Shown: one piece after another, positions 1 through 6,832 of the stretch
How positions within the stretch are numbered: position 1 is the first letter of the stretch
Layout of the letters: each line of letters starts with the position of its first letter
Assembly: GCA_018716005.1 (NCBI GenBank)
Contig: DVKN01000055.1
Span: forward strand, 1 to 8,235
Direction of reading: 5' to 3'
From: Candidatus Scatomorpha stercoravium
Lineage (GTDB): Bacteria; Bacillota; Clostridia; Oscillospirales; Oscillospiraceae
DNA length: 8,235 nt
Position numbers and translations under genes: made by a program
The notes under the pieces: model-generated
Database searches by the model: none
The model's input: the letters and a program-made list of their open reading frames with translations, nothing else
Told to the model about the DNA's origin: nothing

Positions 1-611
1 TGGACGACGACGATTTGCGCCGCGGCAAGCCGACAAACCACAGGGTCTTCGGCGAGAGCACGGCCGTGCTCGCGGGCGACGCGCTGCAGGCCGAGGCCTT
101 CGGGACCATACTGCGCTCGCCCCTGCCCATAGAGGCGAGGGCCAACTGCGCCGAAATCCTCGCCGGGGCGGCCGGCATAGACGGCATCTGCGGTGGGCAG
201 TACATGGACCTCTCCGCCGAGGGCCACGCCCTGAGCGCCGAGGAGCTCAGCTCGCTCCAGGGCCGCAAGACCGGCGCCCTGCTCGCCGGGGCCTGTATGC
301 TCGGCGCCGCCGCCGCGATGGCCGACGAAAAGACGGTGGAGACCGCGGGGCGGTACGGCGCGCAGCTCGGTGCGGCCTTCCAGATACGCGACGATATGCT
401 CGACGTCACGAGCACCGAGGCCGAGCTCGGCAAGCCTATCGGCTCCGATAAGCGCGACCGCAAGAGCACCTTTATGAGCCTCTACGGCGAGGAGAAGTGC
501 GCGAAAATGGTGCGCGAGATAACCGAAGCGGCCTGCGATACCGTGAGAGACATCGACGCCGACGGCTTCCTCACCGCGCTCGCGAAAAATCTCGAGGCCC
601 GGCGCAAGTGA
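1..611 (+). CDS. ispA: Polyprenyl diphosphate synthase (farnesyl/geranyl diphosphate synthase family), 3' part
   Basis: Class I trans-prenyltransferase, cytosolic, condensing isopentenyl diphosphate with allylic diphosphates to give C10-C20 prenyl diphosphates. The reading frame is open to the left edge, so the N-terminus lies outside the window. The first visible residues are DDDDLRRGKPTNH, the tail of the first aspartate-rich motif region (family form MDNDDLRRGKPTNH); a TTG at 15 lies inside this motif and is not the start. Further family hallmarks are VLAGDAL, GGQYMDL, the KTGAL segment, and the second aspartate-rich motif DDMLD (390-404) in FQIRDDMLDVT, followed by LGKPIGSDKRDRKSTF. It ends with TGA at 609-611. 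Position directly before dxs matches the usual Bacillota order, where it uses the products of the pathway that DXS opens. Exact product chain length cannot be read from this fragment. Confidence 0.93.
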   Translation, partial: DDDDLRRGKPTNHRVFGESTAVLAGDALQAEAFGTILRSPLPIEARANCAEILAGAAGIDGICGGQYMDLSAEGHALSAEELSSLQGRKTGALLAGACMLGAAAAMADEKTVETAGRYGAQLGAAFQIRDDMLDVTSTEAELGKPIGSDKRDRKSTFMSLYGEEKCAKMVREITEAACDTVRDIDADGFLTALAKNLEARRK

Positions 612-636
612 ATATTGTGTGAATATTTTCAGAAAA

Positions 637-678
637 CCGCCCGTGTATGTATTGAAAACACGGGCGGATTTTGTTATT
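637..678 (+). terminator. Intrinsic terminator after ispA
   Basis: A perfect 10-bp inverted repeat, CCGCCCGTGT (637-646) and ACACGGGCGG (658-667), encloses an 11-nt loop and is followed by ATTTTGTTATT. A run of A's lies just before the left arm. This is the normal shape of a rho-independent terminator and it begins 25 bp after the ispA stop codon. It should end or reduce transcription coming from the upstream genes. It overlaps the candidate dxs promoter. Confidence 0.72.
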
Positions 679-680
679 AT
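652..680 (+). promoter_or_regulatory. Candidate sigma-A promoter for dxs, overlapping the terminator
   Basis: TTGAAA (652-657; 5 of 6 matches to TTGACA) is separated by exactly 17 bp from TATTAT (675-680; 5 of 6 matches to TATAAT). Expected transcription start is near 687, giving a short leader of about 27 nt before the TTG start at 714, with the ribosome binding site inside it. The -35 lies in the loop of the terminator hairpin and the spacer holds its right arm and T-tract. The match is by inspection only. Confidence 0.5.
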
Positions 681-698
681 ACAGTCAGAATAATTATT

Positions 699-704
699 GA
701 AGGA
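699..704 (+). promoter_or_regulatory. Ribosome binding site that sets the dxs start (TTG at 714)
   Basis: GAAGGA, with 9 nt to the TTG at 714-716, is the only Shine-Dalgarno-like sequence near the expected DXS N-terminus. It supports starting at 714 rather than at the TTG at 615. The longer version would translate through the terminator and promoter and add about 33 residues with no resemblance to DXS. Confidence 0.6.
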
Positions 705-713
705 TACGATCTC

Positions 714-2549
714 TTGGCTATACTTGAAAACATAAAGAGCCACGCCGACCTCCTGGCCGTGCCTCCGGAGGAGCTCGACGGGCTGTGCGCGGAAATACGC
801 GCTTTTTTGATAGAAAGCCTCTCGCATACGGGCGGGCATCTCGCGAGCAACCTCGGCACGGTGGAGCTCAGCGTGGCGCTTGACCGGGTTTACGACCCCT
901 GGCGCGACCGCATAGTCTTCGACGTCGGCCACCAGTGCTATACGCATAAGCTGCTCACGGGCCGCATGGCCGGCTTCGACAGGCTGCGGCATTCGGGCGG
1001 CGTCTCCGGCTTCCCGAAGCCCTCCGAGAGCGAGGCGGACGCCTTTATCGCCGGCCACGCCTCCAACAGCGTCTCCGTCGCGCTCGGCATGGCCCGCGCG
1101 CGCACCCAGCTGCGCGAGGACTACGACGTGGCCGCCCTTATCGGCGACGGCGCGCTCACAGGCGGCCTCGCCTATGAGGGCCTCTCCAACGCCGGGCAGA
1201 GCGGCGAGCCCATGGTCGTCATACTCAACGACAACGCGATGAGCATACGCCGCAACGTCGGCGGCATGGCGAAGCTGCTGAGCCGGATGCGCGTGCGCCC
1301 GGCCTACTTCGAGTTCAAGCGCCGCTACCGCGGCACGGTGGGCAGGGTGAAGCCCGTATACAACGCCATACACGCCGTGAAGGAGCAGATAAAGGGCGCG
1401 ATACTGCCCGCGAACGTCTTCGACGACCTCGGCTTCTACTATCTCGGCCCCGTGGACGGCCACGACGTGCGCGCGCTTATCAGCGCCCTCACCTGGGCGA
1501 GGGATATGCGCGTGCCCGTGCTGCTGCACGTCATAACGCAGAAGGGCCGCGGCTACGCGCCGGCCGAGCGGCACCCGGACAGATACCACGGCGTGGGGCC
1601 CTACGACGCGGCGAGCGGCGAGCTCAGGCCCTCCGGCGCGAGCTTTTCCGCCGTTTTCGGCGAGGAGCTCGCCCGCCTCGCGGACGCGGACGAGCGCATC
1701 GCCGCGATAACCGCCGCCATGGCCGACGGCACGGGCCTCACGCCCTTCGAGCGGCGGCATCCGGAGCGCTTCTTCGACGCCGGCATAGCCGAGGGCGGCG
1801 CGGCGGCGATGGCGGCCGGGATGGCGAAGCAGGGCCTCAGGCCCGTCGCGGCCATATACTCGACCTTCCTCCAGCGCGCCTACGACCAGCTCATACACGA
1901 CTCCGCGCTCCTCGGCCTACACACGGTCTTCGCCGTGGACCGCGCGGGGCTCGTCGGCGAGGACGGGGAGACGCACCACGGCGTCTTCGACCTCGCGTAT
2001 CTCTCGAGCGTGCCGGGCATGACGGTCTTCGCGCCGGCCTCCTTCGCGGAGCTGCGCGATATGCTCCACGAGGCGCTCTACGAGCGCTCCGGCCCCTGCG
2101 CGCTGCGCTATCCGCGCGGCGGGGAGGGGGAGTACGTCTCCGGCGGCGCGCTGAGCGTGCGGGCGTTAGGCTCGGGCACGGACGCCGCCATAGTCGCCTA
2201 CGGCACGATGGTGAACGAGGCCCTGGCCGCCGCGCGCGCCCTCGCCGATGAAGGGATTGACGCGCGCGTCGTGAAGCCGGGCATAGTCTGCCCGCTCCCG
2301 GCGGAGGAGCTCTTCTCCGCGCTGGGGACGGAGGCCGTGGTTTTCGCGGAGGAGGTCTGCGCCGCGGGCTGCCTCGGCGAGAGGGCGCTCGCGGCCGCCG
2401 CGCTCGCGGGAAGGCCGCTCAGGGCCCGGCTCCTGAATCTCGGCGGCGGCGTCGTCGGGCAGGGGAGCGCGGCCGAGCTGCGCGCGGCCCGGGGCATAGA
2501 CGCCGCGGCCATAGCAAAAGCCGTAAAGGAGCTTATCTATGAAAGGTAA
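714..2549 (+). CDS. dxs: 1-deoxy-D-xylulose-5-phosphate synthase
   Basis: Thiamine-diphosphate enzyme that joins pyruvate and glyceraldehyde 3-phosphate, the first step of the MEP isoprenoid pathway; cytosolic. From the TTG at 714 the protein has 611 residues, close to the usual 620. Visible landmarks: HTGGHLASNLG (H42, E. coli H49), DVGHQCYTHKLLTGR (H73), the ThDP-binding motif GDGALTGG (144-) ending in LNDN (172-174), GPVDGH, RYHG (H292, E. coli H299), the catalytic glutamate E360 in GIAEGG, AIYSTFLQRAYDQLIHD, and DRAGLVGEDGETHHG (H421, E. coli H431). The region between the ThDP motif and GPVDGH looks shorter than in E. coli. One oddity is GIAEGGA where the family normally has GIAEQHA or GIAEEHA. 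It follows its own candidate promoter and overlaps tlyA by 11 bp. Isoleucine is ATA in 19 of 25 codons. Confidence 0.96.
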   Translation: MAILENIKSHADLLAVPPEELDGLCAEIRAFLIESLSHTGGHLASNLGTVELSVALDRVYDPWRDRIVFDVGHQCYTHKLLTGRMAGFDRLRHSGGVSGFPKPSESEADAFIAGHASNSVSVALGMARARTQLREDYDVAALIGDGALTGGLAYEGLSNAGQSGEPMVVILNDNAMSIRRNVGGMAKLLSRMRVRPAYFEFKRRYRGTVGRVKPVYNAIHAVKEQIKGAILPANVFDDLGFYYLGPVDGHDVRALISALTWARDMRVPVLLHVITQKGRGYAPAERHPDRYHGVGPYDAASGELRPSGASFSAVFGEELARLADADERIAAITAAMADGTGLTPFERRHPERFFDAGIAEGGAAAMAAGMAKQGLRPVAAIYSTFLQRAYDQLIHDSALLGLHTVFAVDRAGLVGEDGETHHGVFDLAYLSSVPGMTVFAPASFAELRDMLHEALYERSGPCALRYPRGGEGEYVSGGALSVRALGSGTDAAIVAYGTMVNEALAAARALADEGIDARVVKPGIVCPLPAEELFSALGTEAVVFAEEVCAAGCLGERALAAAALAGRPLRARLLNLGGGVVGQGSAAELRAARGIDAAAIAKAVKELIYER

Positions 2550-3342
2550 ACGTCTCGACCAGCGCCTCACGGAGCTCGGCCTCGCCGAGAGCCGCGAGAA
2601 GGCGAAGGCGACGATAATGAGCGGCCTCGTCTACGTGAACGGGCAGAAGTCCGATAAGCCCGGCACGCCCGTAGCGGACGACGCCGAGATAGAGGTGCGC
2701 GGCGCGGCCTGCCCCTACGTGTCCCGCGGCGGCTTCAAACTCGCGAAGGCGCTCGAGTCGTTCGGCATAGCCCCCGAGGGCTGGGTCTGCATAGACTGCG
2801 GGGCCAGCACGGGCGGCTTCACCGACGTCCTGCTGAAGAACGGCGCAGCAAAGGTGTACGCCGTCGACGTCGGCTACGGCCAGCTCGCCTGGAGCCTGCG
2901 CACGGACGGGCGCGTCGTGGTCATGGAGCGCACGAACGCCCGCGGCCTCACGCCGGATATGTTCCCCGAGCGGATGGACATGGCGGTGATGGACCTCTCG
3001 TTCATCTCGATACGCCTCGTCCTGCCCGCGGTGAGGGCGCTCGTCAAGGACGGCGGCCGCTGCGTCTGCCTCATAAAGCCGCAGTTCGAGGCGGGGAAGG
3101 CCGACGTCGGCAAGAAGGGCGTCGTGCGCGACCGCGCCGTACACGAGCGGGTGCTCAGGGAGATGACGGAGTTCTTCCCCACGGCGGGCTGGAAGCTCAC
3201 CGGCCTGGACTACTCGCCCATACGCGGCCCGGAGGGGAATATCGAATACCTCGCCTGCCTCTCGGCCGAAGAGGGGCCCGGCGTCGAGCCGGATATCGCG
3301 GCGATAGTCGCCGCGTCTCACGGGGAGCTGGATAAGGGATGA
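2539..3342 (+). CDS. tlyA: TlyA/YqxC-family RNA 2'-O-methyltransferase (S4 domain + FtsJ-like domain)
   Basis: SAM-dependent methyltransferase of the TlyA family; characterised members 2'-O-methylate 16S and/or 23S rRNA cytidines. The older label haemolysin should not be taken literally. The protein has 267 residues. Residues 1-55 form an S4 RNA-binding domain (KRLDQRLTELGLAESREKA, GLVYVNGQ). The rest is a Rossmann methyltransferase: SRGGFKL, SAM-binding motif IDCGASTGGFTDVLL (85-99), MDLSFIS and LIKPQFEAGK. The catalytic residues line up as K67, D152, K180 and E236, each two below mycobacterial TlyA (K69, D154, K182, E238). ATG at 2539 has AAAGGAG (2525-2531) 7 nt upstream, inside dxs. The 11-bp overlap with dxs and the 4-bp ATGA overlap with nadK suggest translational coupling. 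Whether it acts on one or both rRNAs cannot be told. Confidence 0.92.
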   Translation: MKGKRLDQRLTELGLAESREKAKATIMSGLVYVNGQKSDKPGTPVADDAEIEVRGAACPYVSRGGFKLAKALESFGIAPEGWVCIDCGASTGGFTDVLLKNGAAKVYAVDVGYGQLAWSLRTDGRVVVMERTNARGLTPDMFPERMDMAVMDLSFISIRLVLPAVRALVKDGGRCVCLIKPQFEAGKADVGKKGVVRDRAVHERVLREMTEFFPTAGWKLTGLDYSPIRGPEGNIEYLACLSAEEGPGVEPDIAAIVAASHGELDKG

Positions 3343-4181
3343 AGAAAATTGTCCTCGCGCCTAACCCATACCGCGACAGGGGCCTCGCCCTCACGCTCGC
3401 GGCCAGGACAATGCTGGAGTCCGACGGGCACTCCACCGTCATAAGCCCGGCCTTCGTAGACGTCCCGGCGGACTCGCCCATGCAGCCGCTGGGCAGGGCC
3501 GCGGCGGGCGCCGACCTCATCATCACCTTCGGCGGCGACGGCACGATGCTGCACGTGGCGCGCCAGGTGCTGACGCTGGGCGTGCCCATGCTGGGCGTGA
3601 ACGTCGGCACGAAGGGCTTCATGGCCGCCATCGAGCCGGAGGAGCTCGCCCTCGTCCGCCGCGCCGCCGCCGGGGAATACCGCGAGAGCCCGCGCATGAT
3701 GCTCTCCATCTCCGTCGTGCGCGAGGGGGCCGACGTCCTCTCGGACCACGCGCTCAACGACGCCGTCGTGAAGAGCGACGTAAACTGCGTCGACCTCACC
3801 GTGGCCTCGGACGGGCAGGACATCGCCCGCTTTTCGGGCGACGGCGTGATTTGCGCGACGCCGACCGGCTCCACGGCCTACTCCATGTCCGCCGGCGGGC
3901 CCATAATCGAGCCCGAGGCGCAGAACATCGTGGTGACGCCCATATGCGCCCATTCGATGAGCGCGCGCAGCTTCGTGCTCTCGCCGGAGCGGCGCATCTC
4001 GATAAGCTCCCGCCACCGCGACAACCGGCGCGTCTTCCTGAGCGTGGACGGCAGCGCCGCCTTCGAGCTCCTGCCCGGCGACGAGGTGCGCGTGCGCCGC
4101 AGCTCGAACACTCTCATGCTCGCCGAGATGGGCAGGGAGAGCTTCTATAACGCGGCCCTCGGCAAGCTGGCCGCGCCCTGA
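3339..4181 (+). CDS. nadK: NAD kinase (ATP/polyphosphate-NAD+ kinase)
   Basis: Phosphorylates NAD+ at the adenosine 2'-OH to make NADP+, the only route to NADP(H); cytosolic. The 280-residue length is normal. Motifs: GGDGTML (65-71, with the catalytic Asp D67), NVGTKGFM (89-95; the family usually reads NxGxLGFL), ALNDAVVKSD (138-147; usually NE, here N140-D141), and the nucleotide-binding block DGVICATPTGSTAY followed by SMSAGGPI (168-189). The C-terminal SFYNAALGKL is also typical. The ATG at 3339 overlaps the tlyA stop as ATGA. GGGGAG (3322-3327), 11 nt upstream, is a rather distant Shine-Dalgarno, so re-initiation after tlyA probably helps translation. Adjacency to tlyA and argR matches the Bacillota cluster. 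Confidence 0.95.
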   Translation: MKKIVLAPNPYRDRGLALTLAARTMLESDGHSTVISPAFVDVPADSPMQPLGRAAAGADLIITFGGDGTMLHVARQVLTLGVPMLGVNVGTKGFMAAIEPEELALVRRAAAGEYRESPRMMLSISVVREGADVLSDHALNDAVVKSDVNCVDLTVASDGQDIARFSGDGVICATPTGSTAYSMSAGGPIIEPEAQNIVVTPICAHSMSARSFVLSPERRISISSRHRDNRRVFLSVDGSAAFELLPGDEVRVRRSSNTLMLAEMGRESFYNAALGKLAAP

Positions 4182-4217
4182 CAGGCAGGAAACCCCATTC
4201 TATATAAGGAGACTGAC

Positions 4218-4667
4218 ATGAAAACTGCGAGACAGAACGCCATCATCGAGATAGTCACGGGCCAGGATATCGAGACTCAGAACCAGCTGATGGAGGCCCT
4301 CTCCCAGCGCGGAATTAAGAGCACTCAGGCCACGCTCTCGCGCGACATCAAGGAGCTGCGCCTCGTCAAGGAGCTCACCGGCGTCGGACACTACCGCTAT
4401 TCCATGCCCAGCCAGCCGGTAAACGAGGCCCGCAGCGAGCGCCTCGCGAAGATTTTCCGCGAGAGCGTCATCAGCTGCGACACGGCCATGAACATAATAG
4501 TCCTGAAGACCCTGCCCGGCCTCGCCTCCGCGGCCAGCAGCGCCATAGACGGCATGGACATCCCCGCCCTCGTCGGCACGGTCGCCGGCGACGACACGGT
4601 CTTCATGGCCATGCGCGACGTGAAGAGCGCCGAGGCCTTCCGCGGCGAGATTCAGAAGCTGTTTTAA
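4218..4667 (+). CDS. argR: Arginine repressor ArgR/AhrC
   Basis: Hexameric, arginine-responsive transcription factor that represses arginine biosynthesis and in many Bacillota activates catabolism. The protein has 149 residues. The N-terminal winged helix-turn-helix spans about 1-62, with the recognition region STQATLSRDIKELRLVK (35-51). The C-terminal oligomerisation/arginine-binding domain starts near 85 and contains KTLPGLASAASSAID and the GTVAGDDTVF motif (120-129), whose acidic pair D125-D126 contacts arginine in known ArgR proteins. ATG at 4218 has AAGGAG (4206-4211) 6 nt upstream. It lies 36 bp after nadK and 9 bp before recN. No arginine gene is in the window, so it acts in trans, and I saw no clear ARG box in front of it. 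Confidence 0.95.
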   Translation: MKTARQNAIIEIVTGQDIETQNQLMEALSQRGIKSTQATLSRDIKELRLVKELTGVGHYRYSMPSQPVNEARSERLAKIFRESVISCDTAMNIIVLKTLPGLASAASSAIDGMDIPALVGTVAGDDTVFMAMRDVKSAEAFRGEIQKLF

Positions 4668-4676
4668 GGTGATATC

Positions 4677-6368
4677 ATGCTCAGGGAGCTGCACATAGAG
4701 AACATCGCGGTCATAGAGCGCGCGGACATAGAGCCGGGGCCGGGCCTCAACGTCCTCACCGGCGAGACCGGCGCGGGCAAGAGCATAGTCATAGACTCGC
4801 TCCAGGCCGTGCTCGGCGGCAGGGTGAGCCGGGAGCTCGTCCGCACCGGCGCGCCGAAGGCCGCAGTCAGCGCCGTCTTCAGCTCCGAACGGGCGGAGAA
4901 ATACCTCGCCGATAACGGCCTCGACGCCGAGGACGGGGAGATAATCCTCCGCCGCCGCGTCAGCGCCGAGGGGAAGAGCTCCGCCGCCGTAAACGGGCAG
5001 AGCGTCACCGCCGCCGAGCTAAGGTGTCTCGGCGCGCTGCTGCTTGACATCCACGGCCAGAACGACGGCCGCGCCCTCCTCGACGAGGCGAACCACCGCG
5101 CGTATCTCGACGCCTTCGCGCAGCTCGACGGCGAGCTCGCCGCCTACGGCGTGAAATACGAGGCCTGGCGCGCCGCGCGCGCCGCGCTCAGGAAGCTCGA
5201 CATGAACGAGCGCGAGCGCGAGAGCCGCATGGCTGACCTCGAGCGCACGATAGCCGAGCTCTCCGGCGCGCAGCTGAGCGCCGGAGAGGAGGAGGCTCTC
5301 ACGGCCCGGCGCGACCTCCTGCGCAACTCCGAGAAGCTCACCGAGGCCCTCGACGCGGCCTACGACGCGCTCTACGGCGCCTCGCCCAGCGCGATAGAGC
5401 TCGCGGGCGACGCCTCCGGCTGGTGCCGCCGCGCCGCCGGCATGGCCGAGGAGCTGAAGGAGGCCGCGGACGAGGTGGATTCCGCCCTCAGCGAGCTCAC
5501 GGACGCCGCCGAGAGGATACGCGACTTCCGCGAGAGCTTCGACTTCTCGCCCGGCGAGTACGACCGCCTCGAGAGCCGCCTCGCGCAGCTCCGCCGGCTC
5601 GAAAAGCGCTATTCCACCGACGAGGCCGGCCTCATCGACACGCTAGAGCGCGCGAGGGACGAGCTCGCCGAGCTCTCGAACTCCGCTGAGCGGCGGGAGG
5701 AATTGGCATTGGAGCTTGCCAAACGGCAGAAAACGGCGTATAATGCCGCCAAAGAGCTTACACGTAAACGCTCTGAAGCGGCAAAGCGCCTCACCGAGCG
5801 CGTCCAGGCCGGGCTGCGGGAGCTCTCCATGCCCGGAGTCAGGTTCGTCGCCGAGATATCGCCCATGGAGGGCGAGCCGGGCTTCGGCGAGCACGGCGCG
5901 GACGAGGTGCGCTTCCTCATGAGCGCGAACGCCGGCGAGGCCGTGGGCAGGATTTCGCGCATAGCCTCCGGCGGCGAGCTCGCGAGGATAATGCTCGTGA
6001 TGAAGGACGTCCTCTCTGAGCGCGCTGGGGCCGAGACGCTGGTCTTCGACGAGATAGACGAGGGCGTGTCCGGCGTGGCCGCGCAGCGCGTGGCGGAGAA
6101 GCTCGCGCACATCGCGCGGACGCGGCAGGTCATATGCGTGACGCACCTCGCCCAGATAGCCGCGATGGCGGACACGCACTTCCATGTCGAGAAGCGCGTC
6201 GAGGACGGGCGGACATACACCGCCGTCACGGCCCTCGACCGGGCCGGCCGCATCCGCGAGCTCGCGCGGCTGCACGGCGGCGACAATATAACGGAAACTA
6301 CGCTCAGGAGCGCCGGGGAACAGCTCGACGCGGCGTATAAATTCAAAATGGGAGGAAAAGAGAAATGA
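4677..6368 (+). CDS. recN: DNA repair protein RecN (SMC-like ATPase)
   Basis: SMC-family ATPase recruited to DNA double-strand breaks, where it tethers ends and assists RecA-dependent recombination. The protein has 563 residues, in the family range. Order of elements: N-terminal MLRELHIENIAVIE; Walker A GETGAGKS (29-36); DIHGQND (H126-D130); a long charged, helical, coiled-coil-like middle of about 150-390; ABC signature SGGEL (431-435); Walker B TLVFDE (454-459, D458/E459); H-loop VTH (488-490) in VTHLAQIAAMADTHF. The ATG at 4677 follows AAGGTGAT (4666-4673), which overlaps the argR stop codon. The end overlaps the next gene by 4 bp (ATGA). Codons 343-371 (5703-5790) use TTG, CTT, AAA, CGT, TCT, GCA and ACA, unlike the rest of the gene, and enclose a promoter-like sequence listed separately. 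Confidence 0.96.
   Translation: MLRELHIENIAVIERADIEPGPGLNVLTGETGAGKSIVIDSLQAVLGGRVSRELVRTGAPKAAVSAVFSSERAEKYLADNGLDAEDGEIILRRRVSAEGKSSAAVNGQSVTAAELRCLGALLLDIHGQNDGRALLDEANHRAYLDAFAQLDGELAAYGVKYEAWRAARAALRKLDMNERERESRMADLERTIAELSGAQLSAGEEEALTARRDLLRNSEKLTEALDAAYDALYGASPSAIELAGDASGWCRRAAGMAEELKEAADEVDSALSELTDAAERIRDFRESFDFSPGEYDRLESRLAQLRRLEKRYSTDEAGLIDTLERARDELAELSNSAERREELALELAKRQKTAYNAAKELTRKRSEAAKRLTERVQAGLRELSMPGVRFVAEISPMEGEPGFGEHGADEVRFLMSANAGEAVGRISRIASGGELARIMLVMKDVLSERAGAETLVFDEIDEGVSGVAAQRVAEKLAHIARTRQVICVTHLAQIAAMADTHFHVEKRVEDGRTYTAVTALDRAGRIRELARLHGGDNITETTLRSAGEQLDAAYKFKMGGKEK
5703..5722. repeat. Operator-like inverted repeat inside recN
   Basis: TTGGCA (5703-5708) and TGCCAA (5717-5722) form a perfect 6+6 dyad with an 8-bp spacer, 20 bp in all. 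Its right arm covers the -35 element of the internal promoter candidate. A second short dyad, CGGC (5734-5737) and GCCG (5745-5748), flanks the -10. A regulator binding site would fit the geometry, but both are short and could be chance within coding sequence. Confidence 0.3.
5716..5744 (+). promoter_or_regulatory. Candidate internal sigma-A promoter within recN
   Basis: TTGCCA (5716-5721; 5 of 6) and an exact TATAAT (5739-5744) are spaced by 17 bp, the ideal distance. TATAAT falls on codons Y355-N356 of recN. The start would be near 5751. No in-frame start with a clear ribosome binding site follows closely, so the likely beneficiary is the C_GCAxxG_C_C gene at 6365 (leader of about 610 nt) and perhaps tyrS. 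The surrounding 80-90 bp are visibly less GC-rich than the rest of the gene. Confidence 0.35.
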
Positions 6369-6760
6369 CCTACGGTGAAAAAGCTGCGGAACTGAAGAAC
6401 ACCCTCAACTGCGCGCAGAGCGTCGTCGTGGCGCTCGACGAGCTCACCGGCCTCGACGAGGCGGCGGCCAAGGCGGCCAGCGCTGGCTTCGGCGGCGGCC
6501 TGCGCTGCGGGGAGGCCTGCGGCGCCTACGCGGGCGCGGTGCTGTCCATCGGCCTCACCATCGGCAGGGACGGCCTCGGCAAGCCCGGCCAGCCCACCGC
6601 CATCGCCTGCAAGCAGCTCGCCGACGAATTCAAGGAGAAGTTCGGCGCGATACGCTGCGAGGACCTGCTCGCCGCCGTGGACGGCGACCACAGCATCTGC
6701 AACGGCCTGTGCGCCTGGTGCGCCGACCGCGCCGCAGAGATGATTAAGGAAGCGGAATAA
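6365..6760 (+). CDS. C_GCAxxG_C_C family putative redox-active protein
   Basis: Small cysteine-rich protein of 131 residues with no signal peptide or membrane segment visible, so probably cytoplasmic. It fits the C_GCAxxG_C_C family (Pfam PF09719), annotated only as putative redox-active and also found in split-Soret cytochromes. Family features: NCAQSV (C16), GFGGGLRCGEACGAYAGAV (41-59; C48, C52 and a Cys-Gly-Ala-x-x-Gly core), EKFGAIRCEDLL (C98), and a C-terminal cluster CNGLCAWCADRAAEMI (C112, C116, C119). C82 is an eighth cysteine. No CXXCH heme motif is present, so it is not itself a c-type cytochrome. ATG at 6365 has GGGAGGA (6350-6356) 8 nt upstream and overlaps the recN stop as ATGA, implying co-translation. 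The biological role is unknown; metal or Fe-S binding is a guess from the cysteines. Confidence 0.85.
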   Translation: MTYGEKAAELKNTLNCAQSVVVALDELTGLDEAAAKAASAGFGGGLRCGEACGAYAGAVLSIGLTIGRDGLGKPGQPTAIACKQLADEFKEKFGAIRCEDLLAAVDGDHSICNGLCAWCADRAAEMIKEAE

Positions 6761-6772
6761 TCAGCGAATCCC

Positions 6773-6801
6773 CCGCGCCCTGACCCGGCGGCGCGGATTT
6801 T
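6773..6801 (+). terminator. Weak terminator-like hairpin before tyrS
   Basis: CCGCGCC (6773-6779) pairs with GGCGCGG (6790-6796) across a 10-nt loop and is followed by ATTTTCCC. Pairing can extend by AAT (6767-6769) with ATT (6797-6799) if three C's bulge. The T-run is only four long, so termination may be partial, or the hairpin may only punctuate the unit. The rest of the 72-bp gap is an AT-rich stretch and the tyrS ribosome binding site. I find no convincing -35/-10 pair for tyrS here. Confidence 0.4.
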
Positions 6802-6832
6802 CCCGGAAATTAAATTACAAGGAGTCAGATCG

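Noticed and set aside
15..17. TTG at 15 as the ispA start.
   Set aside because: The open frame continues to the window edge and the TTG sits inside the conserved first aspartate-rich motif region, so the gene is simply cut.
615..713. Longer dxs starting at the TTG at 615.
   Set aside because: It would translate through the terminator hairpin and promoter; the extra residues do not resemble DXS, and a good ribosome binding site supports 714.
2539..3342. Calling the TlyA protein a haemolysin.
   Set aside because: The S4 plus FtsJ-like domains and the K-D-K-E catalytic set point to an RNA methyltransferase; the haemolysin name is historical.
2533..4016. Long minus-strand open frames opposite tlyA and nadK (about 262 and 232 codons), and another of 330 codons opposite tyrS (6815-7807).
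   Set aside because: They lie exactly antisense to well-recognised genes, have low-complexity composition (rich in Ala, Arg, Gly, His, Val), show no family motifs, and are expected from GC-rich codon use.
4178..4206. Promoter-like CTGACA-17 bp-TATATA just before argR.
   Set aside because: Transcription would start at about 4213, after the argR ribosome binding site (4206-4211), making an essentially leaderless message; the -10 is also only 4 of 6. More likely chance.
6336..6341. TATAAA near the end of recN as a -10 for the C_GCAxxG_C_C gene.
   Set aside because: No acceptable -35 lies 16-18 bp upstream; the sequence there is G/C-rich.
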